From contig CM054113.1 in NCBI GenBank assembly GCA_028673005.1, forward strand, positions 211,659,504 through 211,723,503: DNA of 64,000 nt, given 5' to 3'. Source of the stretch: Tanypteryx hageni. Its lineage: Eukaryota; Arthropoda; Insecta; Odonata; Petaluridae. This document shows, one piece after another, positions 35,801-47,429 of the stretch. The position numbers and the translations under genes were made by a program. Below the pieces are notes generated by a model. It did not search any database and was not told where the DNA came from. It worked only from the letters and a program-made list of their open reading frames with translations. Positions within the stretch are counted from its first letter, which is position 1. The number at the start of each line of letters is the position of its first letter.

Positions 35801-38800
35801 CACACCCTTTCAAAGTAACATGCTGGTGGCATGATTCGAATCTGTAAGGATAGTACTGTAATGCAGACAATAGGAAGTGTAACTGTGATAGAATGAGAAT
35901 TTCATTATAGTGAGTGAAAACACCATCACCATCAATTTCTTAACATTACATATACAGAATTTAATATTTGGATATTATAGTACTCATTAGAACGAATATT
36001 TTTAAGAATTTCATAAATTCTTGCTATATTGAGGTATCACTGTACCTACACCTTTACTAAGGTCAGTAAATAACTTGGGGAAACATTTTAAAATTCACAA
36101 GTCGTGTGTACAGGTAACCCCCGCCATGCACGAGATCGCAGAATCACACTAATGCGGTTGAACAATGTGGGACCAATATCATCATGTGCAGCATATGGTT
36201 TGCATTAGTGCAGTTTTCCAAAAGGCAGCAGGCGCATCTAGAAACACCCAAATGTCATCAATAACTCAGCATTAACTTTTATTATTAGATTCATTTTCCA
36301 ATTTCGTATTTAATAATAATTTAATAACAATAATTACATATTTGTCAATGTTTTATAGCAATTTCAAACTTTTTTTGGGATTCACTCACAATACCCTACT
36401 AAAGCGGACTACTACTAAAACTTGCCACTAAAAAAATTAAGAGAGGGGGAAGGAGGGAGAGAGAAGATTGGCTGTAATGTGATACATTGCTTGGGAGTTT
36501 TACAGCCAATCATGGGTGTCACTGGAACTTTTCCAGAGGGATGGCAAGAGGATAAGCAAGCTCCCACAATCGGGTTTGGTGGGCTTAATATTTTAGTGGT
36601 TTGTTTCAAGCATATTGCAGGGGGTCCGTACTTGCTTGCCTGACCTCAGAAAAATTACCGCGTTAATCCTCTGACCTAACCAGACATCAATGGTTGTTTT
36701 TCCTTGACACAGGCCTGTTCCAGAAAGGGACAACTACCCTCCCAGCGGATGCCCATGCAGCCAATGGACCAAGAGATAATCGCAGCATTTAAGCCCTACT
36801 ATCTATGGAGAAGATTAGTACAAATCATTGATGCCAGGATTAGATTCTGAAATAAAAATGCACACATGTTGGGTGAATTTACAATTTTAACAGCTACTGA
36901 TATTATTGGAGAGGAATGTCAATCATGGGCACTTGCTATGAGAAACTATGCCCTGAAATTGTGAAAGGCTTCACAAGATGACCCAGCATTCATTGAGAGG
37001 TTGAAAAAAATTGTTATGCTTGCAAAAGCTATTGGGGATAAGAGATTTAATGAAATGAAAGGGGAAGAGGTGAATAACTCATTGAGCCCCACCAGGGGGA
37101 ATTAAAAAATGAAAAGTTGGAAAAAATTAATGGCCTATGATGGGAATGTTGATGAAGAACCAGTAGAAGCAGGAGCAGCAAAGACCTGAATTAACATGCA
37201 ATGGAATAATAGAGATCTTAAAAGCAGCCTAGTTTCTCAAACAGAAGATTGTACAGAGAGATCATGACTCAAAGAGCTATGAAAATTAAGAGATCTATTG
37301 ACAATGCTATGGCTTCCTATGTGCACATTTATAAAAGTGTGAAGAGCAAAGGCAAACCCAAATTACAGATTTCATCAGGCAATCAACTTCAGCCTCTACC
37401 CAATCCCTCTTATCCTCTGCCAGCAGCTCTACCAATTAAAAAGTCTCCTTTTAAGAAATTAAAACTGTCACCTAAGTTACCTTTTCAGTCATCTTTTGGT
37501 AAACCCATCTTCTTAAATTTTGTTGCCTTGATGCTTTGCTTTACTTATGCAGTACTTTTACATTGATTTTAGTTGTAAAATTATTTGAGTTTACATTTTA
37601 TAAATTATTATTGGAATTCTTTGTTTCTTTATGTTATCCAAGTGACATTAAAATTTAATTTCATAGCACAATAGTTACTATTTATAGTTTTTTGGTCCAA
37701 CATCTAAGATTCTAGAATGTAACCACATTTTTGCTATAAAATCAATACCCTGTGGAGCACGGAGTCGCTGTGAATGATGTTTGGCCAGAACATATCCCCC
37801 ACATTTGGCGGGGGTTACCTGTACATTAAATCACACCACATAAACATCACCTCATTGAAATTAATAATATTAGGAGAATAATCAAACCAAAGATTACTTC
37901 ACTGAATAACTGGAGTACAACAGAATGTTTTCCCACAATATTAGAATTTTTACAGTCAAAAACAAATTGTTACAATAAATATATTACATTCATAGCTTTC
38001 TCTGATTATGAGCAACATAAAAATAAGTAAATAGAAAAATGACTACCAACTTACCCACATTTTCTTCAACTTGCATCATGTCTGTGCTAACCTTTTCACT
38101 ACAGCCCTGTTGTCCTTTTTTGTGTGGATGTGGTGCCTTGATTTTATCCTTCCCTCCTTTAGCTTTGCGTGAGCCATCAAAACGAAAATCTGAGGGAAAC
38201 TTGTGCACTTCAATGCAATGGCTACGCCTTTCTTGAGGTGTTGAAAATTTGACCATGCATTCTTCAACAAAGCACTGGTACTATAGAAAAAAATAACCAA
38301 TGCTTCATAATAGTACATAATTTGGAGCAAAAATAATGTACTGAAAACCTGACAATAAATATAATGATGAAGAGAGACATCAAAGGTTTGTTTATCACCA
38401 TATTAGAGGTTGAGATGCCCAATTCGTTATAAATATTGCCAAGCTACTCCCTATATTTCAATACACATGGTCTTCCACAAAAACCCACAGAATTTTGCAA
38501 AAATCAGAAATGTCTGTACAAGCAGGTATAATAAACCCTACTGTGAAATGAATAAAACAATTTACTATCCAAAAAGCCTCTCGTTTCTTCTTTCTAATAT
38601 TTGCTTTTTAACCACCTTATCGGCACTACTATCAAGAGCTAATTCTCAAATCAACATTACACTTCATTAAGAACCCTTAATAATAATTCTAACACGATGC
38701 ATGATTTTCGCAGGTGAATAGTTGAATACTGTCTCATGTAAGGCACTAAATGACATAGCATTCCCTCCAGAATGAGCATGCTGCTCTTACGTCAACGATA

Positions 38801-39259
38801 TACTTTAAAGATTTAATTAAATACCCATAACTTACCATTGGTTTTCTTTCGGAAAGAACAGAAAAATATGTGTCGTGAGTCTCCATTATATGTAAATCTA
38901 GGAGGTGAGGCGATGGTAGCGTTTTTCTGCATTCCTTACAAGTATAACGATGGACCGAATTGTAATGCTGCTCATACTCGTACACCAAAGTAAATGACTG
39001 ATTACATCCAGCCACATCACATTGAAAAACCGGCACGCTGTAATAAATATTCATTTTATGATATAGTCAACAATATCTTAAATATAATTTATAAGTTAAG
39101 ATCAGCTAAAAGGGCATACGTTTTGTGACAAAGTTCCTCATCGTCGATATCAAACACAGGCTCATTTTCTCCAAATCGGCAAAACGCGTTTCCCTCAGAA
39201 AAGAACGGATCTTTCGGCAACCGTCGGCCGATTTCTATTTCCCTCATAAAATCATTCAT
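32822..39259 (-). CDS. ZNF511: ZNF511-like C2H2 zinc-finger protein, complete 4-exon gene
   Basis: Exons on the minus strand: 39259-39120, 39037-38836, 38280-38055, 33078-32822. Junctions are GT-AG and phases agree, giving 825 nt (274 aa); human ZNF511 is about 252 aa. Three zinc fingers are visible: C53-X4-C58-X12-H71-X4-H76, C80-X2-C83-X12-H96-X4-H101 and C117-X4-C122-X12-H135-X4-H140. Shared landmarks with ZNF511 are [42 protein letters not shown] and, in the last exon, IPKGFTFGQ. The tail is Lys/Arg/Gly-rich. It is probably a nuclear nucleic-acid-binding protein; its role is poorly known. The first ATG in frame is 39259; an upstream GTG is not a plausible eukaryotic start. It is convergent with GNPTAB. 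Intron 3 (33079-38054) holds two Tigger elements. Confidence 0.92.
33638..34852 (+). mobile_element. Tigger element with broken transposase, ZNF511 intron 3
   Basis: CAGTAAACTCCCAATTATC and the inverted GATAACGGAGAGTTTACTG are flanked by TA. The transposase starts at 33947 with a CENP-B-type helix-turn-helix ([30 protein letters not shown]). It shifts frame after about 34145 and continues with the second DNA-binding part ([22 protein letters not shown]). The whole DDE catalytic domain is deleted; only a C-terminal tail ([16 protein letters not shown]) follows. Confidence 0.85.
36111..37821 (+). mobile_element. Tigger-like element with transposase remnant, ZNF511 intron 3
   Basis: The ends CAGGTAACCCCCGCC and GGCGGGGGTTACCTG are perfect inverted repeats between TA dinucleotides. 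Around 36750-37180 the plus strand reads [20 protein letters not shown], then [12 protein letters not shown] and [13 protein letters not shown] text in frames broken by stops. This matches the C-terminal third of a Tigger transposase (the ...LQPMDQGVI... motif). The N-terminal half is missing. Confidence 0.75.
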
Positions 39260-39529
39260 TTGATTGCAACACACTTATTACCCTAGATTTCAAATGCTAC
39301 ACCAACATTTATCTAAATCTCTAAATGCAGCGATCTATCGCATTGGTCTCCTGCCAACGTAAAATATTGAATGCCTCGCGCATCCACTTACTTAGATGAA
39401 TACTTGATAAGTTGAAATTATTAATAAATAATATGTCTAGTCGGGATCCGAAAAAGGGATTATGGCGACCGAAGAAAAAATTATAACATTTTGAAATTAT
39501 ATCTTCAACACATACACTGCATCAGTAAG

Positions 39530-39605
39530 TATTGCCCCTCTGGTGTCTCGGAGCCGCACGCTGTCATCTCATTGGCTGTCCTATTCCGCCGTCTCTTCGA
39601 ATGGT
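39530..39605 (-). promoter_or_regulatory. Candidate ZNF511 promoter region with CCAAT box
   Basis: About 270-345 bp upstream of the ZNF511 ATG the sequence becomes GC-richer (GGAGCCGCACGCTGTC) and contains CAGCCAATGAG on the minus strand. No TATA box is evident. The assignment rests on position and composition only. Confidence 0.3.
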
Positions 39606-39750
39606 TGAAAGTTTATTTTTAAAAACAGAAGTTGACAAATGTTGGAACAATAATTTTTGACTTCAATTGTGATAGATATAGCAATTTTAAACCAAAATTC
39701 ATAAAAGTCCACATTAGTTTCAGCGTGCTACTATACATTACAATTAGTAC

Positions 39751-39941
39751 GAAGGCTTCCACGGCGTGCTGTTGATATGGTGGTGATTTCCGGGATTCTG
39801 CCGTGTTGATCCATTTCCTGGACAATATTTCGCCGACGTTCCAGTCGGCTTCTTCTTCCTGAAGAAGCCGACTGGAACGTCGGCGAAATATTGTCCAGGA
39901 AAAGGATCAACACGGCAGAATCCCGGAAATCACCACCATAT
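39751..39941. repeat. Fold-back repeat, copy 2: near-perfect 167-bp palindrome
   Basis: Arms 39775-39855 and 39861-39941 (81 bp) are reverse complements with a single mismatch around the 5-nt centre TTCCT. A unique left flank, GAAGGCTTCCACGGCGTG (39751-39768), is shared with copy 3. Each arm contains CTGAAGA, a GCCGAC/GTCGGC hairpin and GAAAT. Confidence 0.85.
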
Positions 39942-40284
39942 ATACATTACAATATTGACTAGAATATAAGCATTGAAGTACTACAGGAATAAATTTATAT
40001 TCCACTTTATTCACTATGAAACTCAGAAACTTATAAATCTTATAAAGTAGCTATGTTAAGGTTATAAGGTTACCAGATTTCAGTTTTCGGAATACGGGAC
40101 AACTCTCTGAGACCAGTGGTCGCAGCAAAAAAGTTAACTCCCATGAGGACATCGACCCAGATTTTAAATATTATAAGAATAATTTTAAGCCAGATAAGAG
40201 AAAAATTACATCATTGTCATGCGTGCGAAAACTTAAATTCAAGAATAATATTTTGTCAAATATTTATAACAAAATATCGACTCA

Positions 40285-40410
40285 CAACACGCCTATTGGC
40301 TTTGGCGCCAAGAACGTTCCCCCCCCTTGTCACCTTGCTACGGTGATTGGCGGATTTCAGAAGTTGTTTGCCTTGGATAGCCGGTGATTGGTGGATTTCA
40401 TAAGTTATGT
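40285..40410. promoter_or_regulatory. CCAAT-box cluster, possible promoter
   Basis: Three ATTGG motifs (reverse CCAAT) occur in about 100 bp: CTATTGGCTTTGGCGCC near 40292, GGTGATTGGCGGATTTC near 40340 and GGTGATTGGTGGATTTC near 40384. The last two are a direct repeat. The region is GC-richer than its surroundings. No downstream open frame is recognised. Confidence 0.25.
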
Positions 40411-41858
40411 TTGAGCTTATTCAATTTTATGGTAATGCTATGAAAAAAGACAGTATATGTTAAATATATTATAAAATGAACTACGAAAACATTTTCGTGA
40501 CAAAGCAACGAAATATCGCATAATCTCATACACCTACGTACATTGGACATTTGATACCTTTAAATCAAATGTAGTTGCAACGACATACGGAATAATTACA
40601 TCACATATTTCAATTTTAAAGATACCTACTTTCGGAATTAAATGTGCTCAATTTGATTTATAACATGGCGATGAATCAGGTGAATAATATGAATTTAATG
40701 TTTTTTCCATGTATTGGAGATTTCGGTTGCTTAATTATAAGGAGAATCTGATTAGAACCGATTATTTCACCAAATAACGAGACATTTTTATAAATAAAAT
40801 CCAAATATAATGAGTTCTTAAATATAAAAACTAAGGTACTAAGGAAACAATTAATTTCAGATTTAATCGCCATTTTCACCCGTAAATCACATAGCACCTT
40901 CTAGTAGCTTTCTTACCGTAATGATAGTGCATACTTAAATATGCCAACTCATAAACTAGAGGTTAACTACTCCATCCTCTGATCCTTTGACAAAGAATCC
41001 TCTTAGTTTACTTTGTATGTGTGAGAGAATATTTTTACTTTGGTAGGAGAAAAATTTGAAATGATTTGAGGAAGCGATTCAGCTAAAACCTGTCTTCGTA
41101 CAGTAGCATGATGATGATGATTAGAAAGCGACTTGTTATTGACACTACGTTAATGTAATTTTAAAATATAATCTCTACAAAAATATCTGTTGAAGCATTT
41201 TTTTATTTATAGATTTTAACTAATACAGACATTTTTATGATTAATTAATTCTAAATTAGGGGACTTGCCCATAAACATTTTACACCGAAATAATCCTGTT
41301 TGTTTTCAAGGAAGTAATGTTTAGAATCAATTAAATTTAGGGTGTAAAATTATACACAAATTTGCTAATGGAAAATAAACAGAGCTTGTTTATATTTGCT
41401 TCAATGGGTGAAAATTTCCTTTTAAAGATGGTACTTATTATATAGTCAATGAAGAAGAAGTTATTATCTCAAGCTAGTCACAAGGTCAATCCCTGAATTT
41501 GTTTTTTCAGAAGTTTGCTAAATTTTTTTACCTTATTCCACCCCTATATTCTAACAAGTTCCTCAAATGATATTTTCATCACACACTGCCAAAAAAACCA
41601 TAGTTGCAAGTACAATTGTGCCTTTCATCAAACGAATACTTTCAAAATGAAGTTTGAAAATTGTAGAGAAAGTCGGAGAAGCATTTACGAATAAAAAGGC
41701 TACAAACTGGTTACAAGTATGCAGAATCCTTTTTACAAGATGTTTGCATAAAATTATAAAACACTTGTCTTATAATAATTTCAGTCAATGCATCATACCA
41801 TTATTCCTTTCTTATTTTATATAAATTTAATAACACCTTCATAGGTCTAACATAATAA
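40411..41858. other. Gene-less stretch
   Basis: This is AT-rich sequence without convincing open frames, splice-linked exons or recognisable repeats. I see nothing else to annotate in it. Confidence 0.5.
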
Positions 41859-42001
41859 CAGTGGCGTAGTGGATACCTTTGCAGCCACCTCGTGGCATGG
41901 GGGGCCATGGCCAAAGTGAGCCCATATTTTTTTCCCTGAGGCCCTTAAATTTTTCCCGTGCGTTTTGGCGGGGGATCCATAAATTTTCCATTATGCCACT
42001 G
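41859..42001. mobile_element. Short hAT-like MITE
   Basis: CAGTGGCGTAGTGGA and the inverted TCCATTATGCCACTG bound 143 bp. The flanks CATAATAA and CATAAAAT are similar, with two differences, as expected for a decayed 8-bp duplication. Confidence 0.6.
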
Positions 42002-42151
42002 CATAAAATTTACAGAAACTTAAACGCATTCATTAAGTTAAAAGATAATCTCCTTTGGAAGATGGAAAATTTCAATATAATAATAATTTATTTAACAAAC
42101 ATTTCTCCAAATTACATGTTATAATAAATATAGAAGCACATATGACCATGC

Positions 42152-42220
42152 CCTTGGCAGGATTTGAACCCATGACCCTGGCATTGAGAGCTAGACATGC
42201 TTACCACCCCTCTGCCAAGG
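42152..42220 (-). repeat. tRNA-derived SINE head, copy 1
   Basis: On the minus strand, CCTTGGCAGAGGGGTGG opens an acceptor-like stem that closes with TGCCAAGG, and GGTTCAAATCC is a perfect B box. The D-arm is degenerate, so this is a SINE head rather than a working tRNA. It abuts the Tigger element at 42230. Confidence 0.6.
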
Positions 42221-42229
42221 CAGGCTATA

Positions 42230-43613
42230 CAGTGAACTCCCTCTTAACCAACTCGCCAACTGATTCTCCGGCTTAATCACACCTTTTCTGGTAACTTAAT
42301 CTTTGCTACAATGAGAGGATTAATTCACCAAAAATCAATGGTAGAAAAAGGTGTGCACTATGTATCAAATTTGTTCTTTGCATTTACTATGTATTCTACG
42401 CCAATGAAGATATTTCACTTCTACTTTTAGCTTACTTTTACTCTTTTGCATTTAAAATGAGTCGTTTCCGAATGCAACCAGTGCAAGTGGTTTTCTTCCA
42501 ACGGTTATAAGGCGTTTGGAGATTTTATATAAGTATTCTGAAGTTTAAGTATTTTTTCAGTTTATTAACCGTTCCTTTGCAACAATGAGTGAGAAAAGAA
42601 GAGTAGTGTTATCAATGGAAAAGAAATTAAAAGCTTTAGAAAGACTTGATAAAGGTGAACCAGTGAAAAAAAGTTGCCCGTGATTTAGGTGTAGGAGAGA
42701 CTACAGTGAAAGACGAGGAAAAATCAGAAGCTTTCTGTACTCAAATAGAATTCGAGGTCTCTTTAAGTTCTCGGTCCACTTTGAAGAAGTCCAAGCTTGA
42801 ACTTTTAGATGATGTGTAATGGTTTCATCAGGAAAGGAGAAGAGGAACTCTGATTAGTGGCCCTATTCTTAAAGAAAAGGCACTAATTCTACACCAGAGA
42901 ATTGGCGAAAAGATGATTTTACTGCAAGTGCAGGATGGCCGAGTCACTGGAAAAAACACCAAAATCTGTGGATAAAAATGTTAGTGGATTGTGAAGGTGC
43001 AGCATGCTTTATAGAGAGGCTTCAGTCGATCATTGAAAAAGACAGCTTAGTGGGAGAGCAACTTTACAAAATTGATGAAACTGGCTTAAACTTCAAAATG
43101 CTTCCTGTTAAAACATTTGTATCAAGACAAGAAGCAACAGTGCCTGGTTACAAGAAGAGCAAAGAGTGAATAATGATGCCCACTTGCAGCAATGCGACAG
43201 GTACACATAAGCTTCCGCCATGTGTAATCGGAAAGCAAAAAAAAAGCAAGATCCTTCAAAAACATAAGCCCTTCAATTTTACCCGTATATTACCAGACTC
43301 AGAAATCAGCTTGGATGGATTGTACAATATTTAGAGATGGTTTTATAACGAATTTGTGCCTGCAGTAGTCCAGCACTTGGAGGTCCAAAAATATTCCTGA
43401 AAAAGCACACCTTGTATTGGATAACACCCCATCACATCGAAGAGGTGAGGGAATTCTACAGAAGGGAGACATAAGAGTCATTCATATTTACTCCATTCAT
43501 TTCTTAATTTATTATTTCTCCAATCTGGAAATGTTACTCCGGATTAACTGACTTTTCGATTAACCAACCACCCTCTCGGTCCCATTTAAGTTGGTTAAGA
43601 GGGAGGTCCACTG
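42230..43613 (+). mobile_element. Tigger (jerky-type) element with broken transposase
   Basis: CAGTGAACTCCCTCTTAACC and the inverted TTAAGAGGGAGGTCCACTG lie between TA (42228-42229 and 43614-43615). The transposase starts at 42585 with MSEKRRVVLSMEKKLKALER, shifts frame near 42675 (ARDLGVGETTVKD), and later reads QLYKIDETGLNFKMLPVKTF with the first DDE aspartate. Several stops and frameshifts follow, so the copy is inactive. Confidence 0.85.
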
Positions 43614-43981
43614 TAGAAAATAAAATATATGAAAATGAAATTTTAAATATTTATTTCCAATAAATTTATGAGACCAATTTTTCAACAAAAGAATAAAACA
43701 TGTCATATGTAGGTATAACCACTTGAAACATATGCAACTAGATTATACATATAAAGCATATAATCAGTCAGTGGGCATCAAACTGGTCCACTGTAGAAAA
43801 TAAAATATATGAAAATGAAATTTTAAATATTAATTTCCAATAAATTTATGAGACCAATTTTTCAACAAAAGAATAAAACATGTCATATGTAGGTATAACC
43901 ACTTGAAACATCTGTATAACCAATAAAACATATGCAACTAGATTATACATATAAAGCATCTAATCAGTCAGTGGGCATCAA
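43606..43981. repeat. 180-bp tandem duplication including the Tigger right tip
   Basis: The sequence from GGTCCACTGTAGAAAAT at 43606 recurs at 43786, exactly 180 bp later. The second copy carries an extra about 21-bp segment near 43911 and ends near 43981. The duplicated unit includes the last bases of the Tigger terminal repeat plus flanking DNA. Confidence 0.85.
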
Positions 43982-46900
43982 ACATTTCTTCACCACCTAT
44001 TGTAGAACCAGCCAAACTACATGGTATTCACAAAGAAAATTAGACAGCTTATGGCACATTTTTAAACACCAAAAGTACTGCTATGCATTCACAAAAACTT
44101 GTTAAAATCTATACAGCTACCACAATAACATAGATTTTAACATTTAAAAATCCACATAAACATACCATTAACTTGCCTCCATTTATTAGCAAATATGGTC
44201 TCTCCTCTGTATGCACCTATAATTTAAGACTACATATTTTGTTTTTGTAAAATTAGATAATTGATCAATATCACATGGCTTATGGGTCTTGTTTTTCCTT
44301 CTTACCATTAAACCATCACTAATATTAGTAGTGGTCAATTAAAAATAAATTTAAAAAACATTCACTCTCCCAGCAGGTTTCGAACCTGCAACTTTAGCAT
44401 GGTGAGTGCAGTTGTGCTCCCTACCTACCCATCTACCTTTTAATTAACTATTTTTCCAGTTACTTTTTCAACACAGCCTAGCAATGCATCACATTCTTTC
44501 CCACCTATTATAGATAATTTAGTAATCTATGAGATGTTTCAAGTGAGTTCAAAAGAAATTGAAGGAAGTCATTTGATAGGTGAATATATTAGAGATTACA
44601 CTGTGTATCTCAACATGGTAATATAGATGTCACAATCACGTGAAAACAACAAACAGAATTTTAAAAAGGAATTCAAGGAATCATTATTACATGGTGTTTT
44701 ATTTATGGAATGCAAAAGCACTTAATGACGTGAGATAGTTTCTGACATTTCTCAGATTTGAAAATAAACTTATTCCTGATGATTTAATATTTAAAGTAGA
44801 CTTATTATGCATAAAATATATCATTAATGGTACAACCATTTGAAAAATTAGAGCAACATCATAATGTAACTTTTCTGAAATGAAAGATCAACAAAATAAA
44901 ATTTGGATATCCATGCCAAAATACTACCGACTTCTTTTTTGTAATATTACATCTTTTTAAATCTATACCCACCCATTAAAATAATCCTAATTTTTTGATA
45001 ACCTTCATAAAAATTTACAAAAAGACAAACTAGTTACATTTTAAACTTTGAAATTCAGAAGCAATTCCATTTTTAAAATAGAAATGCTTTAATACAAAAA
45101 TAGACATTTCATCTATGCACCCTGAATACAATATCCATATTTTGAGAAAAACGAATTTATATATTCAATGGCCAGTATCATACTAAGGAAGCATCCCAAC
45201 CCCACTTCTTAAAAGCTCTAGACAGACTATGCTTAACACAGTTGGTCCATTTTCCAAACAGGTCAAAATATATCTCTCATCTCCATATAAGTACTTTTAT
45301 TAAATAAATGAGCAAAATTCAACTTTAGGTCCATTTTAATGCTTGATTTTTTTTAGATAACAGAAAGGTAACCAAGATAATTTTATTTCATACTTGGCAT
45401 TAAAATTGCACGATATGCATTTGGGCAAATATTAAAAAAACTAAAAATTTATTTTGGTTATCCCAGATGTTAGGTTGAATGAATCATTTGCTTTCAAACA
45501 TATTTCTCCTTCTTTGGGCAAGTCAAACCATAAAATCTTAGCCAGGCATATAGCCACTAATTCCATAGCTAATTACTGCACACATTGTGATAATGACTAA
45601 GATATATTACCAACTTCCAGTTATACAAATGCTAGAAAATAAATCAAAATCTTGTGACAGTTAAACATGCAGAGACATTTGATTCAAACATGTCAGCATA
45701 ACAGCAAAGACAAACAACTATTGAAAAGTTGTCTAACTTGTTTCAAACAATTACACATCAATTGCACATATTGTTTTACAGAAATTGTAATATATGAAAC
45801 TAAGAGAACTACTTGATAGAATCTTCTTTAACTTGCAAGTGAAAAACCAAAATTGTAATAATATCATTTTATAATTAATTTGGTAAACATCTAGCGAATG
45901 TCAAAAAATTGCATCATGGTTGGTTACTTTTCTTCATAACAAAAAATACAAAATTTGTTACCATGTTACATTGCAATAGACTACAAAAAAGAAGTCTATA
46001 AATCAACCATACATAAAAATGTTCACAAAAACACATCAAAATTACAATAGTTGATTCAAAATATTAAGCTAAAAAGTTTATTCCCAGTTTGTAATATGTC
46101 AAGAGTAAATTTTTGGTCAAATAAGGAAATTTACCCCCCAAGCATGTACAATGGCACATACTGCTTCGAGTGCCTCTCACCTTTTCCTTTCAAACCATGT
46201 GATCTATTTCAACTTAGAAGAGTGTTTGCTTAAAGAGTAAAATGAAAGAGGAAACTTTCTGAAAAAGGTACAATGGTGATCCTGTATTCTGTGTCCTACC
46301 TGTTGTCTAAAACTGCCGACTTATGTTTTATACACAAAATTCATTTAAAATTAAACGGTAACTTCTAGAAAAGGTTAAAATATAATCAACCAATCTTTTT
46401 TAATAATCCTTTCACATTTTTTTCCTAAACTTTCCAAGGAATTCATTTAAAAAAAGACGCAGAAAAGTGCTTTGATTCCTTTGGACTTAATCATGCTTGA
46501 GGGATTAATATAGACAAAAATGGCATTTTATAAGGGTTTATAAGGGTTTAAAATATTTTATTTTCTTAAATAAAAACAATGAACCATAAAAATAAAACTC
46601 TTACTCATTTACCAAAAAATAATGCCCCAAATTTCTTTTCAAGATACATAGTTTACCAAATGAGCTGTTGCATTGTCGGAATCCACATTGAAAACTTTTA
46701 TTAAAAATGAAGTGCAGTATTTTTTTGTTAGCAGGATCTTCACAATGGAAAGTAACATTTCATTTTCAACCAAGTATTAGAAATATGTCAGCCTCATGTT
46801 TCATTGGTAAAGAATTGCAGCTAACCAAAATGTTAGTAAAAATTCATCAGGACGGTAAGACTGGATTAGGATGCTTAATTGACTGTCGAATTAAATGATG

Positions 46901-47429
46901 TTTCCAACCAGTTGACTGGCACACACCTACAGTAATGAAGGGAAAAAAGATCCCAAAATCTGGACAGGTTTTACTGCTGCTCCATGCAAACAACCAGGCC
47001 TTGCAGCATCAAACTTAATTGATACATTAAGGAATACAATATATTCACAATATTTTGAAGTTCTTATGCAATCACTTCTTGGCTGGCAAATATTAAATGA
47101 AATATGAGAAAAATATGTACCAAACGCAAAAAAAATTGATCAGCAGCATTAAGAATGGGGCAACCTAATAACAAAAATAATGATTGAAGAATAAAAATTT
47201 GAACCTGTAAGATTTTGTAAGCGAGTACAAGAAACAGTTAAAAGACCATTTTTAGCAAATTTACTCTGGGAATATTCCGTCTTATATAATTGAAAAAACA
47301 GATGTGTAAGACACCAAATAAAGTATAAAAATGATTTTTTAAAAATGTCAGCACAAAAAAACAGAAATGCAAATATTACATGCCTCATCAAATGAAACAT
47401 GCCAAACCTTCCAAAATTTCACCCATTAT
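43982..47429. other. Gene-less AT-rich stretch with one SINE head
   Basis: Apart from the tRNA-like segment at 44364-44438, I find no coding sequence, terminal repeats or structured elements. Its right part should contain the 3' UTR of the unidentified minus-strand gene. Confidence 0.5.
44364..44438 (-). repeat. tRNA-derived SINE head, copy 2
   Basis: On the minus strand it reads GGTAGATGGGTAGGTAGGGA..., with a perfect B box GGTTCGAAACC in a stable TGCAGG/CCTGC(T) stem. It is similar in layout to copies at 42152 and 48400. It is not a canonical tRNA. Confidence 0.55.

Noticed and set aside
42152..42220. Functional tRNA gene
   Set aside because: Acceptor-like ends and a perfect B box are present, but the D-arm and anticodon arm do not form, so a SINE head is more likely.
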